A stretch of 64,000 bases of DNA from Leptasterias polaris (lineage: Eukaryota; Echinodermata; Asteroidea; Forcipulatida; Asteriidae), in NCBI GenBank assembly GCA_037783415.1, contig JAZGTN010000119.1:1434001-1498000 (forward strand), given 5' to 3'. Of this stretch, positions 10,564 to 21,194 are shown one piece after another. Positions within the stretch are counted from its first letter, which is position 1, and the number at the start of each line of letters is the position of its first letter. Both the position numbers and the translations under genes were made by a program. The notes beneath the pieces are model-generated. The model saw only the letters and a program-made list of their open reading frames with translations, ran no database searches and was not told the origin of the DNA.

Positions 10564-10727
10564 CGATATGGGGCAGAGGGAGGCCCCCCCTCTATTGTGT
10601 CTTCATTGTGTTCTGGGAATCTCAGGAATTCTTTTGAGAATTTTAGGGGGGGTGCTTCTGTATACAAGAGGGAAGAGTGTGTTAGGGTTAGGGTTAGTTT
10701 GGGGGGGCCTCCCTCTGCCCCATATCG
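10564..10727. mobile_element. 164-bp element with 27-bp perfect inverted repeats and telomere-like core
   Basis: The left arm (10564-10590, CGATATGGGGCAGAGGGAGG then seven C) is exactly complementary to the right arm (10701-10727). The 110-base centre contains TTAGGGTTAGGGTTAG at 10682-10697, two and a half telomeric hexamers. Flanks show no clear target duplication. It may be a small foldback element, or a double-strand-break repair scar that captured telomeric sequence. No coding potential. Confidence 0.6.
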
Positions 10728-11514
10728 GGCATGGTATAATAGTGTTGCTGTTTTCTCAACAAGTATGTAGACACTTTATTCAGCTGAAACGTTCACAGGT
10801 GACTTTAAGCTTAAATGTACATTTGTGTTCTTGTTTAAGTCCATTTACTTGATAACAGTGATACTTGAAAATAGTTTCCCATGGTTCTTGATATATCACA
10901 GTTCTTCGTTCGTTCTCAGCACTATTTCTCAATTCTTCCAACATTTATTATGCCACGCTGGTCTCACCTTCGAGGAACCTTGATTTGTGAGAATCGTGAA
11001 AATTCTTTCCTAATCCTAGTTTGTCCTCTTTCAATTCAATGACAGGGCCAAAACTTCGTGGGTTACGAATGAAATTAAAAAACGAAGTGTACGGAATGGA
11101 CGGCTGTTGCATGTAGTGAATTATGATTCATCGAGCAATAAACATACAACTCAGATGCAAATAACTGCTTTATATATGCATAACCTGTAAAGAAAGAGGT
11201 CACCAAAGTTGGGTGTATAGAGCTTCAAGTGGATGTGTTCTTTAGCATGTCTGATTTTTATTTTTATATAAAGAAGGTAACAGTGTTAACACTATTGACA
11301 TAGAACAGCGTTGAATTGGAGAAAGACATTATGACAGTTCGGAGCAGTGGGGGGTTCGATGCGACCACTGTCTACGGGAAGATAATCCCGGCCTAAGGGC
11401 ACGGTGTTTGGACTCCAAACCTCGAATGGTCAGCCGTGCCCGGAGTCTCCGCAAACTCAACAAGTGTTTTATATAAAAAATTCCTACCTCCATGGTTAAA
11501 TTGACATGATTTGT
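10728..11514. other. no gene recognised; weak tRNA-like words
   Basis: Mostly AT-leaning. At 11340-11450 there is a GC-richer patch with a box-B-like GGTTCGATGC (11353-11362) and inverted words (CAGTGG/CCACTG). It could be a decayed SINE, but I found no box A and no second copy. Confidence 0.35.
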
Positions 11515-11796
11515 ATTCTGACAGATCTGTTTGTCAAGTTTGATGACAAGTTTGGTTTTATGGGATATAAATTTGTTTTGTAAACTGGGCGAAGGATAAA
11601 CTAGAAAACGTTGGGATTTGTCCAGACTGAGTTTAATATATCGATCAGTGAGTTTAATTCTGACAGATCTGTTTGTCAAGTTTGATGACAAGTTTGGTTT
11701 TATGGGATATAAATTTGTTTTGTAAACTGGGCGAAGGATAAACTAGAAAACTTTGGGATTTGTTCAGACTGAGTTATATCGATCAGTGAGTTGAAT
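11515..11796. repeat. 142-bp tandem duplication, two copies
   Basis: The segment starting at 11515 (ATTCTGACAGATCTG) repeats at 11657 with a 142-base period. The copies are nearly identical over most of their length (for example AACGTTGGG versus AACTTTGGG), diverging near the end of the second copy. The unit also contains an internal inverted echo (TTGTCAAGTTTGATGACAAG). High identity implies a recent duplication. Confidence 0.85.
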
Positions 11797-12889
11797 AGTT
11801 TGTACTTTGACAATTGATGTTTATCAAGAAGGTGTTAAGTTTTCGGGAAATAAATCTCTGTGACAAAAGGTGCGAAATGTGAAGGATCTGTATATGACCT
11901 TTTTAACAATTGTAAGAACTAATTCTGCCAATTGAAATAATTAGTTTTTCAACAATTGCTTGTCAAATTGAATTGAAAGTTCATCATCAAAGGATGGTGA
12001 CTAACGATCTTCGAAAGAAGGCAATGGTTGAAGGGCGACGGTAAATCAAGTCTCAACAGAACCTTGTTCCGGTTGTTTTAAAAATTACTGCTACCTCAAT
12101 GGAACGGACAAAGTGTGCGTCGGTTTTGAATTGAAGTGACAAGAAACATTAATTGAGCAATCACTGATGACTTTCAAAAGACGAGCATTACTATAAGAGC
12201 ATGTAAGCTTATTTTGAGTGAGCTATATATAATTTTCAGGTAATGTTTGTTTTGGCTTCATGATAAATCTACAATCATAACCAAATAATAAAGAATTGTG
12301 ATGCAGAACAACAACAAAAATATAAAGCAGGAAAGATCATCAACGAAAACAAAATAAGAAGACGGAATCTATAGAAGTATAAATAACTCAAAACTAAACT
12401 TTGTGAAAGATAAAAATAGAAGAAAGAACATTTCTGTCTTAAGCTACGACAAACAATTAAGATAAACAACGGCTACATTTAGCACAAACGCTTCTCGAAA
12501 TTGCCCGCTATTAGATCGCCACCCATGTAGTGCGTTGAAAAGAATGAAGTCTGTCACTTTAACGTCAATCATTCCGGCTAGCGCTAGAGGCGTGTGAACA
12601 AAATTAAGTCAAACGCTTCTTTGTCCGTTCAGTTAAATTCCCGTTAATGACCCCCTTTGTATTGTCTTAACGTTGTTTATTGCCCCAACTGATACAATCC
12701 ATGGAGAATTCCAACCACTGTAACCCAACACACCCCCAGTTCCTACCTCCATGATTACGGCAAGTTATGTAATACTCCGAACTTGTGTTTTCATTAGCGC
12801 GAACAGTCCCCCGTTGAGTTGTAGAGATAAACGGGGGACGGTACACGATCGTTGGACCTGTTGCTTTCGGTGTTCGCGGATCTTGCTCG
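11797..12889. other. no gene recognised; inverted stray unit of the 18-bp repeat
   Basis: AT-rich to about 12500, then mixed. At 12742-12761 the sequence CCTACCTCCATGATTACGGC matches the reverse complement of the 18-bp repeat unit at 12892 at nearly all positions. A related word, CCTACCTCCATGG, occurs at 11486-11498. Confidence 0.45.
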
Positions 12890-12970
12890 CCGTATCCATG
12901 GAGGTAGCCGTATCCATGGAGGTAGCCGTATCCATGGAGGTAGCCGTATCCATGGAGGTAGCCGTATCCA
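12890..12970. repeat. 18-bp minisatellite, four and a half units
   Basis: Units GTATCCATGGAGGTAGCC start at 12892, 12910, 12928, 12946 and (partial) 12964 with no differences between complete units. Because 18 is a multiple of three, every frame stays open across it, which explains several 62-120 codon frames here that carry a six-residue repeat. The perfect identity suggests recent expansion. Confidence 0.9.
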
Positions 12971-13099
12971 AGAGTTCGATTTGGGCTTTGATTGTGTGGA
13001 TGCTGTATACCAGATTCTAAAGAAATCACTGCTGCACATTTTCACAAACTACCGTGTCAAAACTCTTGTTCTGTTTATAGTTTTTGTTATAGTTTTTAG

Positions 13100-13143
13100 G
13101 TTTTCTTTTATTTATTTATTTTTTTTTTTTTTGGGGGGGGGGG
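13100..13143. repeat. T-rich tract followed by G11
   Basis: A T-rich segment ends in a T run and then eleven G (13133-13143). Simple sequence, likely length-variable. Confidence 0.8.
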
Positions 13144-14083
13144 TGTTCAACGCATACGATCGTGTTGCTTAAACTAAGTATTCCGCTTCACGCAAAGTGA
13201 ATCCTTGTCTCTTTTGTCAGAAATTATTGCGCCTTTAAACTGGAACATTTTACCCGATTCTTGAAGATGTCTCTTCCCGCCTCTCGGCACCACGCTGTGC
13301 ATCACTTCTCTCTGCAATTGTCTGGCCGTTCCCATACCGAGAAGCGATCTATTATCTAACATCTTTTTGTCCTTTTCTCTTATCTAAGTCAACATCTTTC
13401 CCCCGTTTCTACCCAGAACAAGACCCTTAAATTTGGCACCATTTGCAGCGGAGACACATCAACAGCAGCCGCTGCTCACCAACCACCACAGTGAACCCCC
13501 TTTCCCTGGGGCGTAATTTTCTCTCCTGACCGACGGGGAAACGAAGCGCTATCTCCCCCGGTGGTGCTCGCCCCGGCCTCCCCCTCTAATTTCCCTTGTG
13601 TTATGCCGGCCGTGTGTTATTATTAAGTCGCCAGCAACTGACGATGTAGGCGTTTTTGTGTTGTTTTACTTCGGGAGTGGAAAGATAAGACGTCAGATGG
13701 GACGAGTTGGTCGGTATGGCCATCGATTAGGGGTGGAATGCTCCGAGGCTGTGCATATTGAAAGATTGTTCCAAATCTTTTAAATCTAACTGACAAAAAA
13801 AACCCATCTTAACACAATGGAGGAGTGTTTTTTTGTTTTGTTTTAAGAGTAGAGCCGGGAAACAGACTGAGCGTGTTGCAGCTCTTTCATTAGAGAAAAG
13901 AAAAGTGGTTTTGACAACTTCGGTCTACCAACACCACGCATCTCCATGATTGGGCCATGATTGCATCGTGGAGGAAGTACTCCTCCGTTCTTGCAACGAC
14001 AAAACTAATGAAACGTCCATTATTGCCCAACTTCATTGGCTGAAATTTAGAATTTTGTCATGAGTACGTGTACGAGCACACTA
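13144..14083. other. no gene recognised; GC-richer middle
   Basis: Around 13430-13760 GC and CpG rise, with CCCC-rich words. No recognisable exon, TATA box or strong splice donor was found. Confidence 0.4.
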
Positions 14084-14312
14084 TTACTTTTTCAAGTACA
14101 AATTTTGTGCTTCAGTGAGCTCGAGTAAGGTATACGAGCACTTTTCTGTGAATAATATTACGAGTATTTTTCTGTGAGTAAAAGTACGAGAATTTTTTCT
14201 GTAAGTAAGAGTAGGCCTAACGAGTATTTTTCTGTGAGTAAGAGTACAATAATTTTTCTGTGAGTAAGAGTACAAGTATTTTTCTGTGAGTAAGAGTTCG
14301 AGTCTTTTTCTA
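14084..14312. repeat. 26-bp minisatellite array
   Basis: Tandem units of TTTTTCTGTGAGTAAGAGTA plus CGAG or CAAG have a 26-base period in the right half (anchors at 14231, 14257 and 14283). The left part is degenerate. One interval (14198 to 14231) is 33 bases, 7 longer than the period, because TAGGCCTA (14212-14219) interrupts it where other units have plain TAC. Confidence 0.85.
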
Positions 14313-14671
14313 AAGTATTCAACTGTGAGGATCACAAATCTGACAATGGCAGACTCTAACACATGATGTGCTTTTAACCTTTTTTGAAACACTTATTTTA
14401 CGAGGCCGGAGGTGAACGCCCAGCTCCAATCGAGCTCCCATCGACCCCGTTGTCACGCCCCATTTCTCGGCATCTTGCTCGCTCGACGAGGCTGGTTGAG
14501 CACCTCCCTGCCGCTACCCGTGTCAACTCCAAATCACATGGTGTCGCGATCAATCCACGTCAAAGTATACCTTGTCAACCGATAAATTCTTCTCGATCTA
14601 ATATCAGGGGATCGGGTTAAGCGGGAATAAATACATAAACTTGGTTTGGACATTCAAATAATTTTTTTTCA
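14313..14671. other. GC-richer spacer between two arrays
   Basis: 14395-14615 is GC-richer, with an open 78-codon frame and no recognisable protein. It lies between the 26-bp and 29-bp arrays. Confidence 0.4.
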
Positions 14672-14711
14672 GAATTTATAAAGGGATGGTACGCCATAGG
14701 TTTGGGAATCG
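14672..14711 (-). repeat. 74-bp minisatellite, partial unit (locus 5)
   Basis: The stretch TTTATAAAGGGATGGTACGC followed by CATAGGTTTGGGAA matches part of the reverse-oriented unit (CATAAAGGGATGGTACATC, ATTGGTTTTGG). It abuts the start of the 29-bp array. Confidence 0.5.
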
Positions 14712-14744
14712 ACGGTCGTGCTATGTTGTATAGCAGCAGTTAAT

Positions 14745-15262
14745 AAGGACTGTCCTCCATTGTAAGAACAGCCGAGGACTGTCCTCTGTTGTAGGAACAG
14801 CCGAGGACTGTCCTCCATTGTAGGAGCAGCCGAGGACTGTACTCCAATGTAGGAGCAGCTGAGGACTGTACTCCAATGTAGGAGCAGCCGACAACTGTCC
14901 TCCATTGTCGGAGCAGCCGAGGACTGTCCTCCAATGTAGGAGCAGCCGAGGACTGTACTCAAATGTAGGAACAGCCGAGGACTATCCTCCAATGTAGGAA
15001 CAGCTGAGGACTATCCTCCAATGTAGGAACAGCTGAGGACTGTCCTCCAATGTAGGTTCAGCCGATAACTGTCCGCTATTAATTATCAGAGCCACTGAGG
15101 ACTGTCCTACATTGTAGGAACAGCCGAGGACTATCCTCCAATGTAGGAACAGCCGATAACTGTCCGTTATTATCGGAGCCGCTGAGGACTGTCCTCCATT
15201 GTAGGAGCAGCTGATGACTCTCCTCCAATGAGCAGCCGATGACTCTCCATTGTGGGAGCAAC
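14745..15262. repeat. 29-bp minisatellite array, about 18 units
   Basis: Units such as GAGGACTGTCCTCCAATG plus TAGGAGCAGCC repeat with a 29-base period (for example anchors at 14747 and 14776). Each unit contains an 11-base inverted repeat (AGGACTGTCCT), and one carries a 15-base perfect inverted repeat (TCCTACATTGTAGGA, about 15106-15120). Each unit can therefore fold as a hairpin. Because 29 is not a multiple of three, the open reverse frames of up to 107 codons cycle through all three readings of the unit. There are no CRISPR-like spacers: the units abut. Confidence 0.9.
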
Positions 15263-15699
15263 TTCGAGGACACATTATCTTTTAAATTTTATGTGTGCCT
15301 CTGAGTCTGAGCTCACCCCTGTTTTGATTTAACAATAATTTACCCTGTCGCTTGTAGTGGTCTTCATTAAAGAATAAATTTGATGGAATTGCGTAAAACA
15401 ACTTACAGGTTTTGAGAAAATATGATGAAGAACAAGGGATGATTTTCCACCTCTTATCATTGTGTGTCCATACTCGACTCGTGTCTCAGTTTTGAAGGGA
15501 CTGTGGACCAGAATTGTTACGTGAGAACTTTCACAGCAGAATTTGCAGTCGATTCTCCAAGCTCAATCTGCTAGTCTCTTCTCGTACCATGGAGAGGTAG
15601 AAACTCCACGTTCATTTTATCAGAGTCACCATCGACATTCACCGTTCTGTCCCGTAGGGGTAGAACTTTAATGAGTCACGTGACCTTCTTGTTGGCTCT
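15263..15699. other. no feature recognised
   Basis: Ordinary sequence between the 29-bp array and the G tract. Confidence 0.5.
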
Positions 15700-15840
15700 A
15701 AAGGGGGGGGGGGGGGGTGGGGGAAAGTACAGCTACCTTCAGACTCAAGTAGGAACGAGGGAAAGAGAAGGAAGAGGGGGAGAGAGCGAGCGGGGAGAGG
15801 CAGACAGGGTAACGGGAAAGAGAAGGGAATAGCTGCGGGC
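15700..15840. repeat. G15 run and long purine-rich tract
   Basis: Fifteen consecutive G (15703-15717) are followed, from about 15750, by a nearly uninterrupted purine strand of GA, GGA and GGGA words. Such homopurine DNA is prone to triplex or quadruplex folding. A functional role is not shown. Confidence 0.75.
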
Positions 15841-16589
15841 TTCGGAAGAGCTACGAACTAGCGAGGGTTTTTTTTTCTCCCTCTCTTTCCTTTTTTGTCA
15901 GAGTGTAGACCTGTAAGAGGCAGTGGGTATTTTGGAACCAGAACTCCCCCCAAGGTAGGATCAAGACGGTGGGTGCATGACACACGGAGCTCCCTTTTCT
16001 TCGTTTATAGGCAAGCCAGCTAAGCCCCGCCCAGGGTTTGAATAAGTAATTTTTTTCGACAGGGGACCCCGTTTGTCTCGGCCTGGCCCTGGTGTCTTCC
16101 AGTTAGCGTGAGTCCAACCATAGAGCAATGGTCCAACCAACTCCTCTGCATTATGATACACACAAGCTCTATACTACACGCCACTATAAAAAAATAACAC
16201 CAGAGAGGAAAAGGGAGTGGTTAACAGGACGGGGTTGTAGAGTGGAATAAAAAGTGCAAACGAGGTTGGTGTTTTTGATGAGAGTGGAACTTCCACAGCA
16301 CGGTCCTCTCTGTTTTTTGTTTTTGTTAACTGTCTACACACACAGGGATGAGCTGCAGAGAACATTCGCCAACTCGACGCTGATGTAGTGTGTGTGTTTC
16401 CCACCCTGTACGCATCACTGGACAAATCCCGTGTCAAATGACCAGCGGATTCTTGTGGACCACATCGTATTACGCGGTCACTGACTGAGCACGCCACTCG
16501 ACCGTATACAAAAACCCCTCGTGTGTTCGTCTCTGCCACAACTCAGAAGTCAGTCCTACTTTAGTTGAGGCAATAATAGGAACCGTTGC
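15841..16589. other. no gene recognised; possible SINE-like words
   Basis: A pyrimidine tract lies at about 15868-15895. On the reverse strand near 16090-16145 the words GAGTTGGTTGGACCATTGC and TTGGACTCACGC resemble the head of a tRNA-like SINE, but box B is not recognisable, so it is left unassigned. A 121-codon reverse frame at 16174-16539 has no recognisable features. Confidence 0.35.
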
Positions 16590-17484
16590 TGAGAGGGGAA
16601 AACTTGTCCCGACCCGACACCGGTGTTTGCATGCTCCAACCCCGGCGTGGACTTCTTGCTCAAGTTACGCTGCATTACCACAAACAGACTAAAACATCTG
16701 TAACCAACTAGGACTCGGCAATTTGAGAAGGTGGAAACCGTCTTGAGTGTATTTTCTTTTATATATAACAGTTGTACTTTTTTTTTCTAAACATCGCCGA
16801 AAGGTACTGCATTTTAATTACGGTGAAGGTTCATGCTTGGAGAAAATTACCTGGGCGGGTCTTACGACGAACGGCCAGGATCCTGTGACAGATCAGAGTT
16901 GGAAAGACAGGGGGCTTAAGCTCGCTGACAACCCGTTGGAGGATTGAGTCTGCACGCGGTGTGGTTTTTCAGGGTTTTTTATCGGCTGTTCCGTGGCGAG
17001 TTGGAGGCAAGCCCCGGGGTTTGCTATAGCGCACCGTGGCTCATCAACAACCAGACGGGGACGTTTAGTAGCGGGAGCCCCGGCTACGTCAGCTACTCGA
17101 AGACGCTCCGAGCAACGAGAGCGGTTGACATTATCGGATCGGATCGGACAGTGATTAGTGAGCAAAACCCTCTGGTCGGACTCATCCTGGTCATCAGAAC
17201 TTATTCGTCCTCGGAAGAAACAGGGGACAGTTTGTCAACATCACTCCACAGCTTTACACAGTCCACGTCTTGTCTTCGGTTGGCACGCACGGGTGTCCTA
17301 TGTACACAACCCGACTTTACTGTGTGTACGCTATACACACACTACGCTTTCTCACCATACAAGATTATGGGAATTACTTCCGACCTGGTGACAGGACAAA
17401 CCTAAACTAATCACCGGGACGTTTGGATCAGGATCACCCGTCAGGGTCGGTGTGAAATCACGGTGCGAGAAATCTCGATCTCGG
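16590..17484 (+). other. CpG-containing stretch ending at a splice-donor match, candidate first exon
   Basis: GC and CpG rise over this interval. A TATATATAA tract lies at 16759-16767, and the interval ends at CTCG followed by GTAAGTGG (GT at 17485), a strong match to the donor consensus. A 153-codon forward frame (16944-17405) stops before the donor and shows no recognisable domain; overlapping frames of 90 and 77 codons exist too. An untranslated first exon of a downstream gene would fit, but nothing here identifies the gene. Low confidence. Confidence 0.25.
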
Positions 17485-19587
17485 TAAGTGGCGAGTTTAA
17501 TAATAATCTCACAAATGAACGACGTACTTATTAGTGCTCATTAACTCAATCACAAGTTACAGACGCAGTTGGTCTGAATAGTCTGAAGATTGTCTGTCAG
17601 AAACGGAAGTTCATTCTTTTAATTGCGTTCAGACGGTGTGTAACTATGTACACATAAAAACAATGCATTAAACAAATTTATCGGGCCCAAAATAATGTGT
17701 AGTTTCAAGTTCTTCATATTATTGTAAAATATCGTCAACTTTGAACTGATGTAATTGTTCAAAATGCAAGACGATATTTTTAATATGTAGAAGGAGTAAG
17801 AATGATTTTATAAAAAGGCATGTGAAAACTCGTGTTCATTCCGGAAATTCTTCATTTCAATTCGCCACACGATGGTCTTCAAATATTCGACTTGTTGGAA
17901 TGTAACACTAACATCACTCAAGTATTGCAAACAGTGGCCTACGCCATTTTGTTTAACTGCATACGTCGTAAGACTTCATTGTTGTACAAAACCCACAATC
18001 ACATCATGTCATCTGTTCTTGACAAGTTTGTGTAGAAACGAAGCCTTATTGTAAACCCCCCTTTTTTTTAAAAGAGTTCATTGTTTGAATTCTAAATGAC
18101 CAAAATACCGTCCCATGAATCGCGAATAGCGAATTCAAAATGACCAAATGCCAACCCATGTCTCACCAGAACTACCATTGTCTCCATAGATATAGCTGCT
18201 TTGCATCTAAACTGAACGTACATATTCGTTGTCGCAGTCATGTATTGTTTAGTGTGAATATTTTTTACAATTACAGTTTTGTTTCACCGTTTTAATAGCC
18301 TTGCGATTCTATCCAATTTCCACCCCTAAATAATTTGTATAGCATCTAAATCATGGCCTGAATGTGCCCTGCCAAACATAAATAAAATACCTAATCAACA
18401 GTACGAGTGAATCACTGGAGGTCAATCAAGCCTAAATGATTTAAGGTCTGAAGACAGTCGTCTGCTAAGGCCAACAACATTATACATGATTCCAGACAAA
18501 TCATGTTAATGTTTTTTTAACTATGTTACTGGTACTGCAAACCACAAAAGGACAATTTGATTATTATATATATATTTTTTTTGATATGCTTTTGTTGACC
18601 TGTTTGTGTAAAGGAGATTCACAACAGAAAATACCTGTAAGTAAACAAGTATTACGGTTTTATTGCTTGTAAAAAAAAGGTTGTTTATCGTTTTTAAGGT
18701 ATCATGTTTGATTAGCACAGATACACAAATATGTGTCCTAACTGTACAGTGATTAATGCATTCATCAAATACTTCTTCCTACTCTTAGCTCCATGATTCA
18801 TTTTAAGATACATGGTACCTGTAATTGGCACAAGCATGGCTCTTGTCAATAGTTTGTCCACCATATGCAAACAGCTACTGTATCTTGACCAGCATTCCTC
18901 GCTACATGCCATCGTCTCCTCCAGTATTTATGCAGAACTTAGGATCGCAGGTTTTAGATTTCAATGAATTTTAATGTATCTGACACTAGATACTTTCGGT
19001 CTTTTACGTCAACTACCTCAAAAATGTAAAGTTCTTTAGGACTGCCGAAATACACGTATGAGTTTTGTGTTTCGGTCTTAGTTTTAATAATCTAAGCTTG
19101 TGAAATCTGTTTGGAAGTTGCACCTGTATTGTTATGCAGATTTATGCTTATTAAGAAGAATTTAGCATAGTTGAACTATTATGGACGACCGGTTGATTTA
19201 GGGTGCGACCCCTGGTAGAAATTTGGGTCACCGGTAAAAAATGTAGACGATAAAGTTCGTTCTGTATAAATCTACTGTTTGTGTTATTGCTGGCTGGATA
19301 GTTGTTAAGATGATGTTAATCTTGTTCTTCTCGGTTTATGCTGTTGTTTTTGCTGGGTTCTTATTGTTCTTACCGGTGTTCTTGTTTTTGTTTTCTTAAC
19401 TGGTTCTTGTTCTGGCGATTTGTAGATTAATTAAGACGACATTTGTAAATTCTTCGAGCTCTTGGAATAAGAATGAAGGAGATTTAATGAGAAGAAAGAA
19501 AGTTAAATTCTAGACAAATTTACGACTCAAGAAGAGCAAAGTTTACATGTATCTTGAATGCAGTAAAGGGGCCTCCGTGTTTCTACT
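17485..19587. other. no gene recognised
   Basis: AT-rich sequence. Two related segments containing AATGACCAAA...CCCATG lie about 50 bases apart at 18096-18165. Frames here are all under 70 codons. Nothing else is supported. Confidence 0.5.
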
Positions 19588-19662
19588 GATGTTGTTGTTG
19601 ATGAGGATGATGTTTATGTCGTTGTTGTTGTTGTTGTTTTTGTTGTTGTGGTGGTGGTGGAC
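19588..19662. repeat. GTT/GTG triplet microsatellite
   Basis: GTTGTTGTTG runs, interrupted by GATGAGGATGATG, end in TGGTGGTGGTGG. Confidence 0.85.
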
Positions 19663-21180
19663 GAAGAATTCATAAGGCTCTCTAAGAAGGAAGATCAAAG
19701 TGAAATTGTAACACAACTCACCGGTGCAAAATAAGCTGCATGGTGGCAATAGTGACGAGTTGTATCTTATCATGCCAATCAAGCTCGTACATCTACATTC
19801 CTAATGCATGTGGCGTATGCAGTTAAGTGTGGATCGATACAGCACCGAGTTAAATGGATATTGGTGTTTTTCAATAAGATGACAATAGACTTTGAAAGGA
19901 TAGCCACCGGTTCAAATTGCCATGTGTTCTAAACGCATGTTAAACCATGGTTCACAGAGGTAGAAATAGAGAACCAACCAAGAAGAAGTTTCACTGAAAG
20001 AAAATCTGCCCACCTTTTTGAGAAATCAGAAAGATTGTGACACGTTTATCGCAAAAGAAACCTGTTTTTTAATTGTGTCATTTCATTCGTCAGATTTTTA
20101 AAACCCTGCAAATAAGTTTGTGAAAAGTTACACATGATTTCTACAACCATTTTATTTTTTAGAGCTAAATTTCTATAGAGTTGTCCTATTACAAAACAAG
20201 GGAAAAGGAACACATTTAATTTTGATTTCTGTAATTCTATATGCTAAACTGTCTTTTGTAATACACCATGTTTAAAAAACCATGTTTAAAAAACCACTAA
20301 ACGTAGTTTTAATACCATGGTTTTGGTTCAAAGGCTTACACAATACACGAGGCCGCCATTACACGCCATGTATACACAGTACATGACTACCGGTATATAT
20401 TTTAATTTGACCCCAGTGAAAGTGCAAACAGTTTGTATGCCAGCTATATTCGCGGTGTCATAGACCCTACACTTCCGTAACCAGCGCGGTCGTCTGTTTG
20501 TCCAAGGGGGCTGGAGGGTTTGTCTTTGGCCATTGTTTGACCGGTCTAGCTCGGACAATGAGATGAGCATAAGAGATGGGTATTTGCTGACCGGTTTAGC
20601 AAACTCAATATTGGTCTGAATCTAGTTGTAAAGGAACCGTCTTATAGACGGTGGATGAGTGCCGATTTGTGTAACAGTAGAGGGTACAGCCACAAAGAGA
20701 AAAACGTTAAGTCGTGCTGACCCCTTATTATCGACTGTATCATAAGTGGCTAAGATCTTTGCACTTCGAACACTCATTTTAACATTTTAACAACTAGGGC
20801 TGCCCTCAAACTTCATGTATTAGTTTGCTGACTTCTGTAACACTAACAGGCTATGGCAAGCACACAAAATACCCATACTGTATAAAACGACGTACACCTT
20901 ATAATTGACTAATTTATACCTTGAGTAGTTCAAATCATCGGTAGAAAATCACCACTTAACTTTGTGTCAAAATGTCTAGATCCTTGAAACTCTGCAAGGA
21001 AGGCTAGTTTAGATTACTGTTGCCTGGGAAAACGCCTCGAATAAAATTTTTTAAAAAACATAAAGAAAAATTGTGTAATAATTCCAAATGTCATGTGGCC
21101 CTATCGTTTCGACTGTAGTTGAATGCTGGTCAATACTGATGAATGGTAACAGTATAGAGAGCAGAAAGGGTCATGAATAT
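19663..21180. other. no gene recognised
   Basis: Mixed sequence. A 16-base direct repeat (CCATGTTTAAAAAACC words) occurs at 20267-20298. A slightly GC-richer patch at 20440-20560 has no identifiable content. Confidence 0.5.
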
Positions 21181-21194
21181 GGGGGGGGGGGGGG
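21181..21194. repeat. G14 run
   Basis: Fourteen consecutive G, one of nine mononucleotide C/G runs of 13 or more in the window. Confidence 0.95.

Noticed and set aside
10682..10697. Chromosome-end telomere
   Set aside because: Only two and a half TTAGGG units inside unique sequence.
12667..13172. Several frames with a six-residue repeat
   Set aside because: The 18-bp minisatellite keeps all frames open on both strands, so none is preferred.
14745..15262. CRISPR array (29-bp repeats)
   Set aside because: Units abut without unique spacers and the surrounding DNA is animal-like.
14669..15275. Reverse frames of 64-107 codons with repeated peptide words
   Set aside because: They arise from the 29-bp array, which cycles through all three frames; not a protein repeat.
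16944..17405. 153-codon forward frame
   Set aside because: No recognisable domain, competing open frames on both strands in the same GC-richer stretch, and it stops before the nearby splice donor.
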